DNA of 64,000 nucleotides, from positions 13,361,659-13,425,658 of the forward strand of contig NC_080164.1 of NCBI RefSeq assembly GCF_950295315.1, given 5' to 3'. Shown in pieces: positions 21,221 to 32,573 of the stretch. The notes beneath the pieces were generated by a model. That model saw nothing but the letters and a program-made list of their open reading frames with translations. It searched no databases and was not told where the DNA came from. This DNA comes from Erinaceus europaeus (taxonomy: Eukaryota > Chordata > Mammalia > Eulipotyphla > Erinaceidae). A program made the position numbers and the translations under genes. Positions within the stretch are counted from its first letter, which is position 1. Every line of letters begins with the position of its first letter.

Positions 21221-24200
21221 TCAACTTCTGTTGATGAGTGGGATCATCCCATACACATCTTTATCTTTCTGACTTAGTTCACTTAACATAATTCCTTCTA
21301 TCTCTGGCCAAGATGGGTCAGAGAAGGTGGGTTCATTGTTCTTGATAGCTGCATAGTATTCCATTGTGTGTATATACCACAGCTTTCTCAGCCACTCATC
21401 TGTTGTTGGACACATGGGTTGCTTCCAGGTTTTAGCTATTATGAATTGTGCTGCTATGAACATAGGAGTACACACCTCTTTTTGGTTGGGTGTTATGGAG
21501 TCCTTGGGGTATAACCCCAGGAGAGGAATTACTGGATCATATGGAAGGTCCATGTCTAGCCTTCTGAGAGTTTTCCAGACTGCTCTCCACAGAGGCTGGA
21601 CCAATTTACATTCCCACCAGCAATGTAAAAGGGTTCCTCTGTCCCCACAACCTCTCCAGCATTTGTTGCTGCTGTCCTTTTTGGTGTATGCCATTCTTAC
21701 AGGAGTGAGGTGGTATCTTAGTGTTGTCTTAATTTGCATTTCTCTGACAATCAGTGACCTAGAGCAGATTTTCATATGTTTGTTAGCCTTTTGGATCTCC
21801 TCTGTGGTGAATGTTTTGTTCATATCCTCTCCCCATTTTTCAATGGGGTCATTTGCTTTTTTGGTGCTAAGTTTGCTGAGCTCTTTATATATTTTGGTGA
21901 TTAGTTTCTTGTCTGATGTCTGGCATGTGAAGATCTTCTCCCATTCTGTGAGGAGTCTCTCTGTTTGTTTAATAGTTTCTTTGGATGTGCAGAAGCTTTT
22001 CAATTTGATGTAGTCCCATTGGTTTGTTTCTGCTTTAGTCTTCCTTGCAACTGGGTTTGATTCATCAAAGATGTCCTTGAGGTGTATGTGGGAAAGTGTT
22101 TTGCCAATGTTTTCCTCTAAGTATTTTATTGTTTCTAGTCTGATATCTAGGTCTTTGATCCATTTGGAGTTGATTTTTTGTTTCTGGTGAGATAAAGTGG
22201 TTCAATTTCATTCTTCTGCATGTTTCAACCCAGTTTTCCCAGCACCATTTACTGAAGAGAGCCTCCTTTTTCCATTTAATCCTTTGGGCCCCCCTATCAA
22301 AGATTAGATGCCCATAGGTGTTGGGATTTACTTCTGGGCTTTCAATTCTGTTCCACTGGTCTGTGTGCCTATTTTTGTTCCAGTACCATGCTGTTTTGAT
22401 GATGATGGCTTTATAATATAGTTTAAGGTCTGGGAGTGTGATGCCTCCATTTCTGTTTCTTTTCCTTAAGATGGTTTTGGCAATTCTAGGTGTTTTCAGG
22501 TTCCAGATAAATGATTGTAGTGTTTGTTCTATTCTCTTAAAGAAGCTTGGTGGAACTTTGATAGGTATTGCATTAAATTTGTATATGGCTCTGGGGAGAA
22601 TATTCATTTTGATGATATTTATTCTTCCAATCCATGAGCATGGGATATCTTTCCATTTCTTGGTATCAGTTTCTATTTCCTTGAGTAGCAACTCATAGTT
22701 TTCAGCATACAAGTCTTGCACTTCTTTGGTCTACTTTATTCCTAGGTATTTGACTGATTTTGCTGAAACAGTAAATGGGAGTGATTTCCGGATGTCTTCT
22801 TCTTCAGATTTAGTGTTTGCATAAAGAAATGCCACAGATTTTTGTACACTGATTTTGTAGCCTGATACCTTGCTAGATTGCCTAATAACTTCCAGTAATT
22901 TTCTACTGGATTCTTTAGGTCTTTCTGTGTATACTATCATATCATCTGCAAATAGTGAGAGCTTGACTTCTTCCCTTCCAATCTGTATTCCTTTTATTTC
23001 TTTCTCTTGCCTGATTGCTATGGCAAGAACTTCCAATACTATGTTGAAGAGTAACGGTGACAGTGGACAGCCCTGTCTAGTCCCCGATCTGAGGGGAAAT
23101 GCTCAGCTTCTGTCCATTGAGTATGATGTTGGCTCTAGGTTTGCTATATACTCCACTATCTTGAGGAATTGAGTATGATGTTGGCTGTAGGTTTGCTATA
23201 TACTCCACTATCTTGAGGAATTTCCCATCTATTCCCATTTTTTGTAGAGTTTTGAGCATGAACAGTGATGGATTTTGTCAAAGGCTTTATCTGCATCTAT
23301 TGAGATAATCATGTGGTTTTTGGCTTTGCTTTTATTGATGTGGTGAATGACATTAATTGACTTACGGATATTGAACCATCCTTGCATTCCTGGGATGAAT
23401 CCCACTTGGTCATGATGAACAATCTTTTTGATGTGTTGCTGTATCCGGTTGGCCAAGATCTTGTTTAATATTTTGGCATCTATGTTCATCAGAGATATTG
23501 GTCTGTAGTTTTCCTTTTTTGTTCTGTCCCTATAAGCTTTTGGTATCAGGGTGATGTTGGCTTCATAAAAGGTGGAAGGGAGTATTCCTGTTTCTTCAAT
23601 CTTATGGAATAGCTTAAGAAGTATGGGTATTAACTGTTTCCTGAAAGTTTTGTAGAATTCGTTTGTGAAGCCATCTGGTCCAGGACTTTTGTTGTTGGGG
23701 AGATTCTTAATAACGTTTTCAATTTCTTTGTCTGTGATTGGTGCATTCAGATTTTGTAGTTCTTCTTGGTTCAGTTTTGGAAGTGCATACGTTTCTAGGA
23801 ATTGTTCCATTTCTTCCAGATTCTCTAGCTTGGTGGCATATAGTTCTTTATAGAAGTTTCGCAGGATTCTCTGGATTTCTGTGGTGTCAGTTGTGATATC
23901 TCCTGCATCGTTTACAATTCTATTAATTTGAGTCTTCTCTCCTTTTTGTTTGGTGAGTCTGGCTAGGGGTTTGTCAATTTTGTTTAATCTTTCAAAGAAC
24001 CAACATTTGGTTTCATTGATCTTTTGTATGGTTCTTTTATTTTCGATGTTGTTTATTTCTGCTCGGACTTTAGTGATTTCTGTCCTTCTGGTTGCTTTAG
24101 GGTTCCTTTGTTACTCTTCCTCTAAGTCCTTGAGGTGTGCAGTAAGGTCGTTCATTTGAGCTTCTTCTTGGTGTTTAATATGTGATTGTATGGCTATAAG

Positions 24201-25086
24201 TTTCCGTCTCAGTACTGCTTTAGCTGTGTCCCAAATATTTTGATAGGTTGTGTCTTCATTTTCATTAGTTTCCAGGAACATTTGAATTTCCTGTTTGAGT
24301 GAGTCTGTGACCCAGTGGTTCTTAACGAGCATGTTGTTTAGTTTCCAAATTCTGTGTCTTTTAATAATTTTCCGTTTGTTGTTAAATGTTAGTTTTACTC
24401 CACTGTGTTCTGAGAAGATACTTGGGATTATTTCAATGCTCTTGAATTTATTGATGCTGTCTTTGTGGCCTAACATGTGGTCTATCCTTGAGTATGTGTT
24501 ATGTGGATTTGAAAAGAAGGTGTATTCCAGTTTTTTGGGTGGAGGAGTCTGAAAATGTCCAAGAGGTCTAGTGTGTTGATCTCTTCATTCAATTCTCTTG
24601 TATCTTTATTGGTTCTCTGCTTTGTTGATCTAAGTGTGAGAGTGGGGTATTGAAGTCTCCCACTATTATTGTATTACTATTGATGTATTTTTGAAATTCT
24701 TTCAGTAGATGCTTAATGTATTTAGATGGTCCCTCATTGGGTGCATAGATGTTAATAATTGTTAAGTCTTCTTGGCTGATAGATCCTCTAATCATTATGT
24801 AATGTCCTTGCCTATCTTTTATTACTTTATTTAATTTAAAATCTATCATGTCTGAGATGAGAATGGCTGTTCCTGCCCTTTTTTGTGGTCTGTTAGCCTG
24901 TATGATAGTTTTCCATCCTTTCACTTTAAGTCTGTGTTTATCTTGTTGTGACAGATGGGTTTCTTGCAAGCAGCATATGGTTGGGTTATGTTTTCTGATC
25001 CATCCCCCCCCCCTGTGCCTTTTGATGGGTGAGTTTAAGCCATTGACATTTATTGATATTATGGATTTAATGTATTGTAGTGCCAT
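21221..25086 (-). pseudogene. L1 ORF2 (endonuclease-reverse transcriptase), frameshifted
   Basis: ORF2 encodes the nuclease and reverse transcriptase for target-primed reverse transcription in the nucleus. Open blocks in order on the minus strand: endonuclease (25086-24589; SINVNGLN, QETHL, GDFNTPLS), linker (24476-24111), fingers/palm (23810-23229; [17 protein letters not shown]), catalytic palm (23036-22731; LFADDMIVY, with the FADD box intact), thumb/connection (22721-22065) and Cys-rich C-terminus (22003-21221; CWRGCG...LLHCWWEC). The whole span would be near 1,290 codons, normal for L1. Frameshifts or stops separate every block; one is the 52-bp duplication at 23119-23222. Confidence 0.93.
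23119..23222. repeat. 52-bp tandem duplication inside ORF2
   Basis: Two adjacent 52-bp copies (23119-23170, 23171-23222) differ by one base (GGCTCTAGG versus GGCTGTAGG). Since 52 is not a multiple of three, the duplication shifts the ORF2 frame just after the palm domain. Confidence 0.95.
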
Positions 25087-25146
25087 TGTTCTAAAAAACA
25101 ATTTGTTTACTCTGATATATTACAAGTATTATAGTGATGTTCTTGT

Positions 25147-26061
25147 TTATAAGAGGTCTTTTAGTACCTCTTTCAGGGCCGGCTTGGTGATAGTTGCCTC
25201 CTTTAACTGTTGTTTATCTAAGAAGGTTTTGATCCCTCCATCTAGTTTGAATGAAAGTCTAGCAGGATATATTATCCTTGGTTGAAACCCTTTTTCATTC
25301 AGGGCTCGATAGATATCTTGCCATTCCCTTCTGGCTTTTAGAGTTTGAGTGGAGAAGTCTGCAGATAATCTTATGGGTTTTCCCTTGTATGTGACTTTTT
25401 GTTTCTCTCTTGCAGCCTTTAGGATCCTTTCTTTATCCTTACTTCTTCTCATTGTGACTATGATGTGTCTTGGTGTCTTCAGGTCTGGGTTGATTCTGTT
25501 TGGTACTCTCTGAGCCTCTTGAACCTTGATATCCTTTCTGTTATTCAGGTCTGAGAAGTTTTCTTCTATTACTTCCTCTAAAATGTTTGCTTCCCCTTCC
25601 TCTCTTTCTTCCTCTGGCAGGCCAATTATACGAATGTTACTTCTTTTGAGATCATCCCATATGTCTCTGTTGTTGTTTTCAGTGTCTCTCAATCTCTTTT
25701 TAAGCTCTTTCACCTCTTTCTTTGTTTTCTCTAACTCATCCTCTGTCTGACTATTTCTGTTTTCTGCTTCTGTTAGTCTGCTTTCCCTTGCCTCAGCTTC
25801 TTTCTTCATTACAGCTATTTCAGCTTTCAGTTCTCTAATTGCCTCAAGATAATCAGTATTTTCCTTGGGGGTCTCAACTGTTGTTTCCCTAATACTGCCA
25901 TTCCTTTCCTCCAATGTTGTTTTCATTTCTGTGATTCATAAGTTTATTATTGCTTGCATACTTTTCTTATCTATGGTTACTTCTGGCTGATTTGTAGTTT
26001 CTTCTGGGCTCTTGTCATCATTTATTGGAGTAGCAGTTTCATTTGTTTTTGATCTACCCAT
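25147..26061 (-). pseudogene. L1 ORF1 (RNA-binding protein), one internal stop
   Basis: ORF1p coats L1 RNA as a trimeric nucleic-acid chaperone. The frame from the ATG at 26061 to the stop at 25147 is 304 codons, broken only by TGA at codon 42 (25938-25936). The remaining 259 codons from Met46 stay open: a charged heptad-like coiled coil (about residues 60-135), an RRM-like region beginning near SNIRIIGLPEEE, and a C-terminal domain with TPRHIIV and RPIRLSADFS-like motifs. The start is chosen because the frame opens there with MGRSK and matches the usual 300-350-residue length. Confidence 0.9.
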
Positions 26062-26704
26062 TTTTTTATTTATGTGTTTCTTTTTTATGCTCTGTTGTTC
26101 CTCAGTTGTTGTGTCTTGAGTACAAGTAACACTGTACTAAATACCTTTATGACAATTGCACTCACCAACCTCCAGAATTACAGTAGCAACTGAAGTAAGT
26201 ATTGAAGTAGTTTAATCGTTACCAGTTAGCCAAACAATTTCTCCAGTCAGTGAAAAAATAGTAACCAAATCCCAGTGAAGAAAGAGAAAAGAGAGGATAG
26301 CAAGAATAGACAGTTATGCAAATCTACTATCCACTGTATATTTTAGTGGTAACAAGAGGGGAAAGGGAACTAGAGCAGAGATACACACATAGGAGTCCAC
26401 TCTGAGTCAGATCTCTTCCCCAAAATAATTCACAAATTCAGAAAGGCAAAGAAGAAGGAAGAAGTGTATGACAAGATTAAAAAAAAAAGAGAGAGAGACA
26501 AGAGAGAGAAAAGGGAGAAGATAAGAAAAAGAGTTGTAATTAAAGTGCAGTGCAAGGAAATTCCCAAATGTGTATCAGTGAATTCAAAAAAGCACCCTGT
26601 TTGGTGGTGTGGGTATCCTGCTAATAGCTGGTCCCCAGGGACTGCTTATGGTGGGGGGGGAAGGAGGTATGCTTGAAAATTAAAAGGAAGAAAAAAGGAT
26701 TTTT

Positions 26705-26875
26705 TTCCTCTACACTAATTCTTAACCCAAATTAAGTTATAGTCACCTCCTTGGTGTGTCCGCTATGACACCTTATTGGCTGGCCTGCTAAAGGCAGAAA
26801 ATCCTACTGTTTCCAGGAGATGAGTTCGGAGCTCAGCGGCTAGCAGCTTCTCAGTCCGCCATCTTCCGGGAAACC
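26705..26875 (-). promoter_or_regulatory. L1 5'UTR repeated block, inner copy
   Basis: About 80-85% similar by eye to the outer block at 27177-27338. Its minus-strand start reads CCCGGAAGATGGCGGACTG, an ETS-type CCGGAAG overlapping a YY1-type AAGATGGCGG site. Shared landmarks are 'ctgctagc', 'gcctttagcaggcca', 'ataaggtgtc' and 'gggttaagaatta'. A 300-bp GC-rich spacer separates the blocks. Confidence 0.8.
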
Positions 26876-27176
26876 CCCCCTCCAGACTTTTTTAAAGGAT
26901 TTCTCGAAAATGGGAACTAGCTCCAAGTCCTTTGATCCAATGAGAGCTATACTTAAGAAGTCTTTGGATCTGCCCTCAGGGTCACAGTGGTCCCTGGAGA
27001 CTCCCAAGAGAAATCCCCCGAGCTATAGTGCTCCCTCCAGGTCCTCTGATGGCCGCCCAGCAGCGCTCTGCAACCAGCGGAGGAGCCGCCTTCCCGGGCA
27101 GAGGACAATTCCCGGCGCACCCGCCTTGCCCGCCGCTGCCTGGGAAGTCTGGAGCCCGCCCGCTAGTCCGTTTCAC

Positions 27177-27338
27177 CTTTACTCTAATTCTTAACCCAAA
27201 TTAAATTATAGTCACCTCTTTGGTGTCACCACTAGGACCCCTTATTGACTGGCCTGCTAAAGGCAGAAAATCCTACCGTTTCCCGAAGTTGTGATCAGAG
27301 CACACGCTGCTAGCAGCTTCTCAGTCCGCCATCTCAAG
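27177..27338 (-). promoter_or_regulatory. L1 5'UTR repeated block, outer copy (element 5' end)
   Basis: On the minus strand the L1 begins GAGATGGCGGACTGAGAAGC, with a YY1-like GATGGCGG about 3 bp from the 5' terminus, where L1 promoters of other mammals also carry YY1. The rest parallels the inner block. Confidence 0.8.
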
Positions 27339-27367
27339 CAGTTTCATCTTTTAAAAATATAAATTTA

Positions 27368-27648
27368 GGGAGTCGGGCGGTGGCGCAATGTGTTAAGTGC
27401 ATGTGGCGCAAAGCACAAGCACTGGCGTAAGGATGCCGGTTTGAGCCCCCAGCTCCACACCTGCAGGGGAGTCGCTTCACAGGTGGTGAAGCAGGTCTGC
27501 AGGTGTCTGTCTTTCTCTCCCCCTCTCTGTCTTCCCCTCCTCTTTCCATTTCTCTCTGTCCTATCCAACAATGAACAACATCAATAACAACAACAAAGGA
27601 AATAAAAGGGAAAATAAATAAAATAAAATAATCTTTAAAAAAGATAAT
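27368..27648 (+). mobile_element. Young ERI-type SINE with exact target duplication
   Basis: 15-bp duplications AAAAATATAAATTTA (27353-27367, 27649-27663) flank a complete copy: head GGGAGTCGGGCGGTGGCGCA, B box GGTTTGAGCCCCC, 'gtcgcttcacaggtggtgaagc', a CT body, 'caataacaacaac' and an A/T-rich tail. The left duplication abuts the target duplication of the full-length L1. Confidence 0.95.
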
Positions 27649-27663
27649 AAAAATATAAATTTA

Positions 27664-27865
27664 TTGTATATAGGTAGATAACTGAGAGGCAGAGGGAAGG
27701 AGGGAGGGAGTGAGGGAGGGAGGGAAGGAGAGAGAGCGAGAGAGAGAGAGAGAGATTATGTGTGCAAGAAGCCGAGCATGACTTCAGTAAATGAAGCACC
27801 TAAGATTGAACCAAGGGTCTCAGGCACAAGTCCCACACTCCACCAGGTGATCCATTTCCTCAGTT
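27664..27865 (-). mobile_element. Older second-family SINE with (GGGA)n/(GA)n expansion
   Basis: An A/T-rich tail complement, then GGGA and GA repeats (about 27690-27754), then 'agcatgacttcagtaaatgaagcacc', 'gattgaaccaagggtctc' and 'cacactccaccaggtgatcc' (complement of the head). Its A/T-rich tail is the target for both the L1 and the young SINE. Confidence 0.65.
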
Positions 27866-29020
27866 GCAATAAGTGGTTTCTTAGGGCATCAGATCCAAAA
27901 ACACAAATGTATTAAATGTAAAAGAATTCAAGTTTTACTATTTTGGTTCCAAAATGCATGCATTTACTGAACCTTATTGCTTAGGCAATCATTCAGACAA
28001 ATGAAAACATCCTTTATGAAGTTTCTCAGCTTGCAAGATGTGCCCTTAACTAAAGGCCATTCCTGAATGTGAATGAACATAATCCTGGGGTTTCCCACTA
28101 AACTCCAATCTAAGTTTTGCTCTAACCATGCCCTGGCTAGCCCTCTGTCCATGGTGCTGAATTTTAAAACTTGCATACTAGCATGAAGACCAAAGTTATC
28201 TGAATTTAGATTCTAAACAATTTTTAATATAATGCTGATCTTGGCCACTGAAAGTCAGAAAAGTGTTTTACTATCCATCTGCTTTCACCCCCAAGTGTCT
28301 GCTCTTTTCAAAACCTTATAGCTGAGCAGGCTAAAGTAAGTCAGGCTCCAATTAACAAGGATTGTTCAAACCAGTATCTTTTCAACTCCTTAATTTCAAA
28401 GATTCCATTATCTGGGAATAAGCAGATAAAAAGGAAGCACAAAAATGTCTATTTCATAAACAGCAACCCAGATCTAATCAGAGGCCAAATGAAAAGGAAT
28501 CCAAGTCTAGAATCTCTTGTGTGGGGCTGAAGCTGTAGCTCTGGGTTAATGGAGGGTGCTGACGCTGGTGCTGAGAACAAAGGCTGCAGACAGAGTATGT
28601 CTTTATATCTAGTACAGAATTGATTTTCAAGCCATAAAAATGTTAGTTAAGGAAACACTGACATGAACTAGGGCAGTGTGTGTGTGTGGGGGGGAGGGGA
28701 GTTGGGAAATAGCAAACACAATTTCAGACTTATGAGAAAAGAAATTAAAGTTAAGAGAAGGAAGGCAATCTATTGTCCAGAAACTGGCAAACAGCACAGC
28801 CACTGCATCATTATAGTGGCAACGACCTGCTGTGTTCATTTGTCTCTGAGCTGTCTGACCTAGGAGCTTGGTGATTTATCTACTTCCACAGCTTCAGCTG
28901 GACCAGGCCAAGAGGATAACATGGAGAAAGGGATGAGGAGATGGGGGTGGTGACACATAAGCAGGAAGCCAATGAACTCCATATGTCTAGTGTTAGAGAG
29001 TGTGCTCGTAAATCAGCCAA
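27866..29020. other. Unique non-coding sequence (1.15 kb)
   Basis: No repeat or exon recognised. A short TG/G-rich run lies at 28676-28697. Confidence 0.45.
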
Positions 29021-29024
29021 TATC

Positions 29025-29420
29025 ACACATTTATTTCACACCTACTATAAACAAATCTCTGTGCTAGAAAGATGCCAGTCCCACAAAGATCAAAAGGGGC
29101 AGATCCATTGGCCTTAGAGAGCTTACAATCTACTGCAAAACATTAGGTGTGTGTAAAACCAATTAACAATATATGCTACATCAGGGTCAGCAATGACAAG
29201 AGCAAACAACACAGAGGAGACCATTGCCGTGCATCTCAGGGAAGGCTTCTGAGAAGAGCAAACACCTGCTTTATGTTCAAAGGACAGGTAGGATTTGCAC
29301 AGGTTAAAAAAAGGAAAAAATGTGGAGTAGAACATTTGAGGACAAAGCAATTAGCAAAGCCTTGGTGGCAGAAATGAGTTGTTCACATTCTGGGAAAGGT
29401 GGTATGTTGTATACAAAGCC
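29025..29420 (+). repeat. L2-type ancient repeat
   Basis: 'tttatttcacacctactataaacaaatctctgtgctagaaag', 'cttagagagcttacaatctac', 'cagggaaggcttctgagaag' and 'tgtggagtagaacatttgagg' follow the order of mammalian L2-class sequence. Orientation is as I remember the family. Confidence 0.6.
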
Positions 29421-29785
29421 AAATGCATGATCCAGAAGACAGCCACAGTCCCCAAGCTCTGCACATCAAAGGAGAGAGATGAGGCCATTATTAAGTGCTC
29501 AAGCTCCACACACTTGTACTGGAATAAACTGTTTTGTCAAAAAGTGAGTAACTTTCAGTATCTAAATTAAAACCCAGGGCAAGCATTATTGTACCTTATG
29601 ACACACCCTCTTAAAAAGTTCTCTGTGACAGTGACCAAGATAACGTGTTTTCCTCAAACAGGTATACTCTCATCCTAGTAAATAAGAAAAGCCATTGGTA
29701 AGATTCAATCATGTCAGGAAGAACAGGAAGTCCTGTTAAAGATTCTTAAGAAATAGACAAGGTGGAGGGCTACAGGATCTTCTCC
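29421..29785. other. Unassigned sequence
   Basis: Nothing recognised; the right end grades into L1 3' UTR. Confidence 0.35.
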
Positions 29786-30615
29786 TCAATGTGGATCAAC
29801 AATGGTAGGGACTGCCCCATTGTCTGAAGAGAGATTGGGCCAAAATCCTCTACCACTCAAGGAAGACGGGTCGGCAATGGGTACAGCCTAAAATGTTCCT
29901 AGTTATGACCACAGAATACGAGCTCAGACCTACAGAGATGCAGACGTTACACAGGTTCCTTTGCTGATCAAATTGATGGGTTTACAGTTAACATTATGTA
30001 TATATTTTTCCCATATTTGAGAACTACTCTTTTCCTAGATCCAACTTTCTAGTCCTATTCCTAGCTCTGACACCACTTCCCCAGACAGTACCTTTGGACC
30101 TCTTGCATGTTAGCTGTCAGACTCAAGCAAAAATTAGTAAAGTCATGGGCCCCTTGGAAAATACCTAAAATAGACCTACTAGTGTTTTCCAGGATGGAGA
30201 CCCTAAATCTCATCTTTATATTCTTGCCTTTAAGCTCAGGATTATTATTAAACAATTTGCTCTTCTTTATACCTTAATGCTTTTTCAGACACCAAGTTGA
30301 AAATACTACCATGATGTCAACCTAACTTCCTGGGAAGAAGACCTCACCAATGTACCCTGGAACTCATTCTCTCTGGAGCCTGATAGAAACAAACTGGGAA
30401 TATAAAGCCACCTGCCAACACCCATGTTCAATGGAGAAGCACTTACAGAAGCACTTACCCCATAATGATCCTGGGTCCATGCTCCCAGAGGGATAAAGAA
30501 TAGGAAAGGGAGAGGATGGGATACAGAACTCTGGTGGTGGGAATAGTGTGGAATTGTACCACTCTTATCCTACAGTCTTGTTGACATTTTTATTTTGTAA
30601 GTAATTTTTTAAAAA
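29786..30615 (+). mobile_element. L1 3'UTR fragment, type A (older)
   Basis: Colinear with 39290-40217 of the plus-strand L1: 'ggatcaacaatggtagggac', 'aaaatgttcctagttatgacc', 'tgacaccacttccccagacag', 'gacaccaagttgaaaatac', 'ctggtggtgggaatagtgtgg', then A/T tail. Confidence 0.85.
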
Positions 30616-30690
30616 GAAGTAGCAAATCTAATTGAGAATTATAAGTCCAAGAATTAATACATAAATGTTTGTTGTCATCATTAAAAAAAT

Positions 30691-30990
30691 AGGGAGTTAG
30701 GTGGTAGCACAGCAGGTTAAACGCATGTGGTGTATAGCACAAGCATTGGCATAAGCATCCCAATTAGAGCCCCAGCTCCCCACCTACAAGGGAGTCACTT
30801 CACAGGCGTGAAGCAAGTCAGCAGGTGTCTATCTTTCTCTCCCTCTCTCTCTTCCCCTCCTCTTTCCATTTCTCTCTGTCCTATCCAACAATGATGGCAT
30901 CAATAACAACAACAATAATAACTACAACAACAACAACAAAAAGGGCAACAAAAAGGAAAATAAATAAATAAATAAATATAAAAAATAAAG
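30691..30990 (+). mobile_element. ERI-type SINE
   Basis: Complete and moderately diverged: 'gggagttaggtggtagcacagcaggttaa', B-box-like 'aattagagcccc', CT body, 'caataacaacaacaataataac' and a (AAAT)n tail. Confidence 0.9.
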
Positions 30991-31235
30991 AGTATGCTAA
31001 AAAAAAAACTAGACAAGTAACATTGTCTACCTGTCTTTCATTTAACCACTTCATAGCCAAAGTGCACATCACATCTCCATAACAAGTTAGATTAACCCAC
31101 AGGGCAGCCAAAACTACACAATTTTGAAGTCAGAAATTAGAGAAGGGAGAGAAAGAACATTCCCAAAATCCTCAAAATACAAGGGAGAAGCCACTTATTT
31201 CTAATTAAAAAAAATCTCTTTAAAAACCAACCTAA

Positions 31236-31925
31236 TGGGCCCCAGATCATATCAAATTGATGGGGTTTGCAGTCAACAATATTTATGCACCTTTTTCTTA
31301 TTTGGGAACTATTCTCTTCCCTGATCCAGCTTTCTGGTTCTTTTTCCAGCCATGACATCATTTCCCCAGACAATAACTTAGATCCACTTCCATATCAGAT
31401 TTCGGGCTCAGGGAAAAAGAAAAAAAAAAAAAAAAACTAGTATAGTCGTGTGTTCTTTGGAATATAACTAAAATAGGAAAATGGAGACTCCCCCCAACTG
31501 AACTATTCCAGCTTTTAGGTTCATGATTAGTCAACAATTTCTTGGCTCTATATGTTAACTCTTTTCAGCCACCAGGTTCCAGATGCTAACATGATGCCAA
31601 CTGGACTCCCCTGAACAGATGACCCTACCAGTGTGTCCTGGAACCCTGGTTCCCCAGAGCCCCACCCTACTAGGGAAAAAGAGAGACAGGCTGGGAGTAG
31701 GGATTGACCTGTCAATGCCTATGTTCAGCAAGGAAGCAATTACAGAAGCCAGACCTTCTACCTTCTGCACCCCATAATGACCCTGGGTCCATACTCCCAG
31801 AGAAATAAGAATAGGAAAGCTATCAAGGAAGGAGATGAAATGCAGAGTTCTGGTGGTGGGAATCGTGTGGATTCGTACCCCCCTTATCAGTGTTTCCTTT
31901 TTATAAATAAAAATTTTAAAAAACT
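31236..31925 (+). mobile_element. L1 3'UTR fragment, type A
   Basis: 'atcatatcaaattgatgggg', 'gccatgacatcatttccccag', a poly-A stretch at 31417-31434, 'gccaccaggttccagatgc', 'gaaaaagagagacaggctggg', 'tctggtggtgggaatcgtgtgg' and an A-rich end. Confidence 0.9.
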
Positions 31926-31988
31926 AGGTTTTAATTTGTGATCATTAAAGACTAAGCAGAAAGAAGCTGAGATAAAAATGAGTACACC

Positions 31989-32130
31989 AGGGTCCTGGAG
32001 ATAGCTCAGTGGAGAGAGTATGTCTCACCATGTCTATGATCTTGGGTTGGGTCTTTGGAGCACCATCAATGATGCCAGGAGGAATCTCTCTGGGCAATGG
32101 AGCACTTCAGTCTCTAGCTCTCCACTAAAA
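31989..32130 (+). mobile_element. Second-family SINE fragment
   Basis: tRNA-like 'ggtcctggagatagctcagtggagagag', a 'ttgggttgggtc' region and 'ccaggaggaatctctctggg'. No clear tail. Confidence 0.45.
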
Positions 32131-32573
32131 TAAATTCAGATTGGGGAGCTTTCTGAGTGGCATCAAAAATATTCAGGCCCTGAATTGATTCCCAGTAACT
32201 CCATAAAAAAAGTAAGACAACACATCTCAGAGGCAATGATTTTGAAAATAATAATAGTAGTCTTGCTTGATGACAATCAGGAGACAGTGCATGTGGGAAA
32301 TGGGAGACAAGATTAAATGTGCAGTCTGGTCCTGCAGACACACCTGCTGTGTAAGACTCAGTCATAAGAATACCCAAAGAGATAAACACTTTTAGACAGA
32401 TTAAAATTAACAATGACAAAAGCAAATAAAATTCACATAGCAGGCTGGAGTTGAATGATGAAAATTATAGCAAAAAAACATAAGCTCCATTCAGATAGTT
32501 AGCACACAGACTTGTACAAAGAGTGAACACACACTGAACTCTAACCATAGGGGGTCACTGGGGACGTGTTCTG
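32131..32573. other. Unique non-coding sequence
   Basis: Nothing recognised. Confidence 0.4.

Larger units (their letters stand above)
19881..27338 (-). mobile_element. Full-length LINE-1 (7.46 kb), inactive
   Basis: 14-bp duplications CAGTTTCATCTTTT at 19867-19880 and 27339-27352 define the insert. The plus-strand junction CATCTTTT/AAAAAT fits L1 endonuclease nicking at TTTT/AA. Read on the minus strand: GC-rich 5' UTR with a repeated block (27338-26062), ORF1 (26061-25147), a roughly 60-bp gap, ORF2 (about 25086-21221), and a 1.3-kb type-A 3' UTR with a G-rich tract, ending in a short A-rich tail. ORF1 has one stop and ORF2 several disruptions, so it cannot be autonomous. It is the most complete L1 in the window and the reference for the fragments. 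Confidence 0.95.

Noticed and set aside
21366..22013. 215-codon hydrophobic plus-strand frame that looks like a membrane protein
   Set aside because: It is the antisense shadow of L1 ORF2; the same antisense pattern recurs in the other L1 copies.
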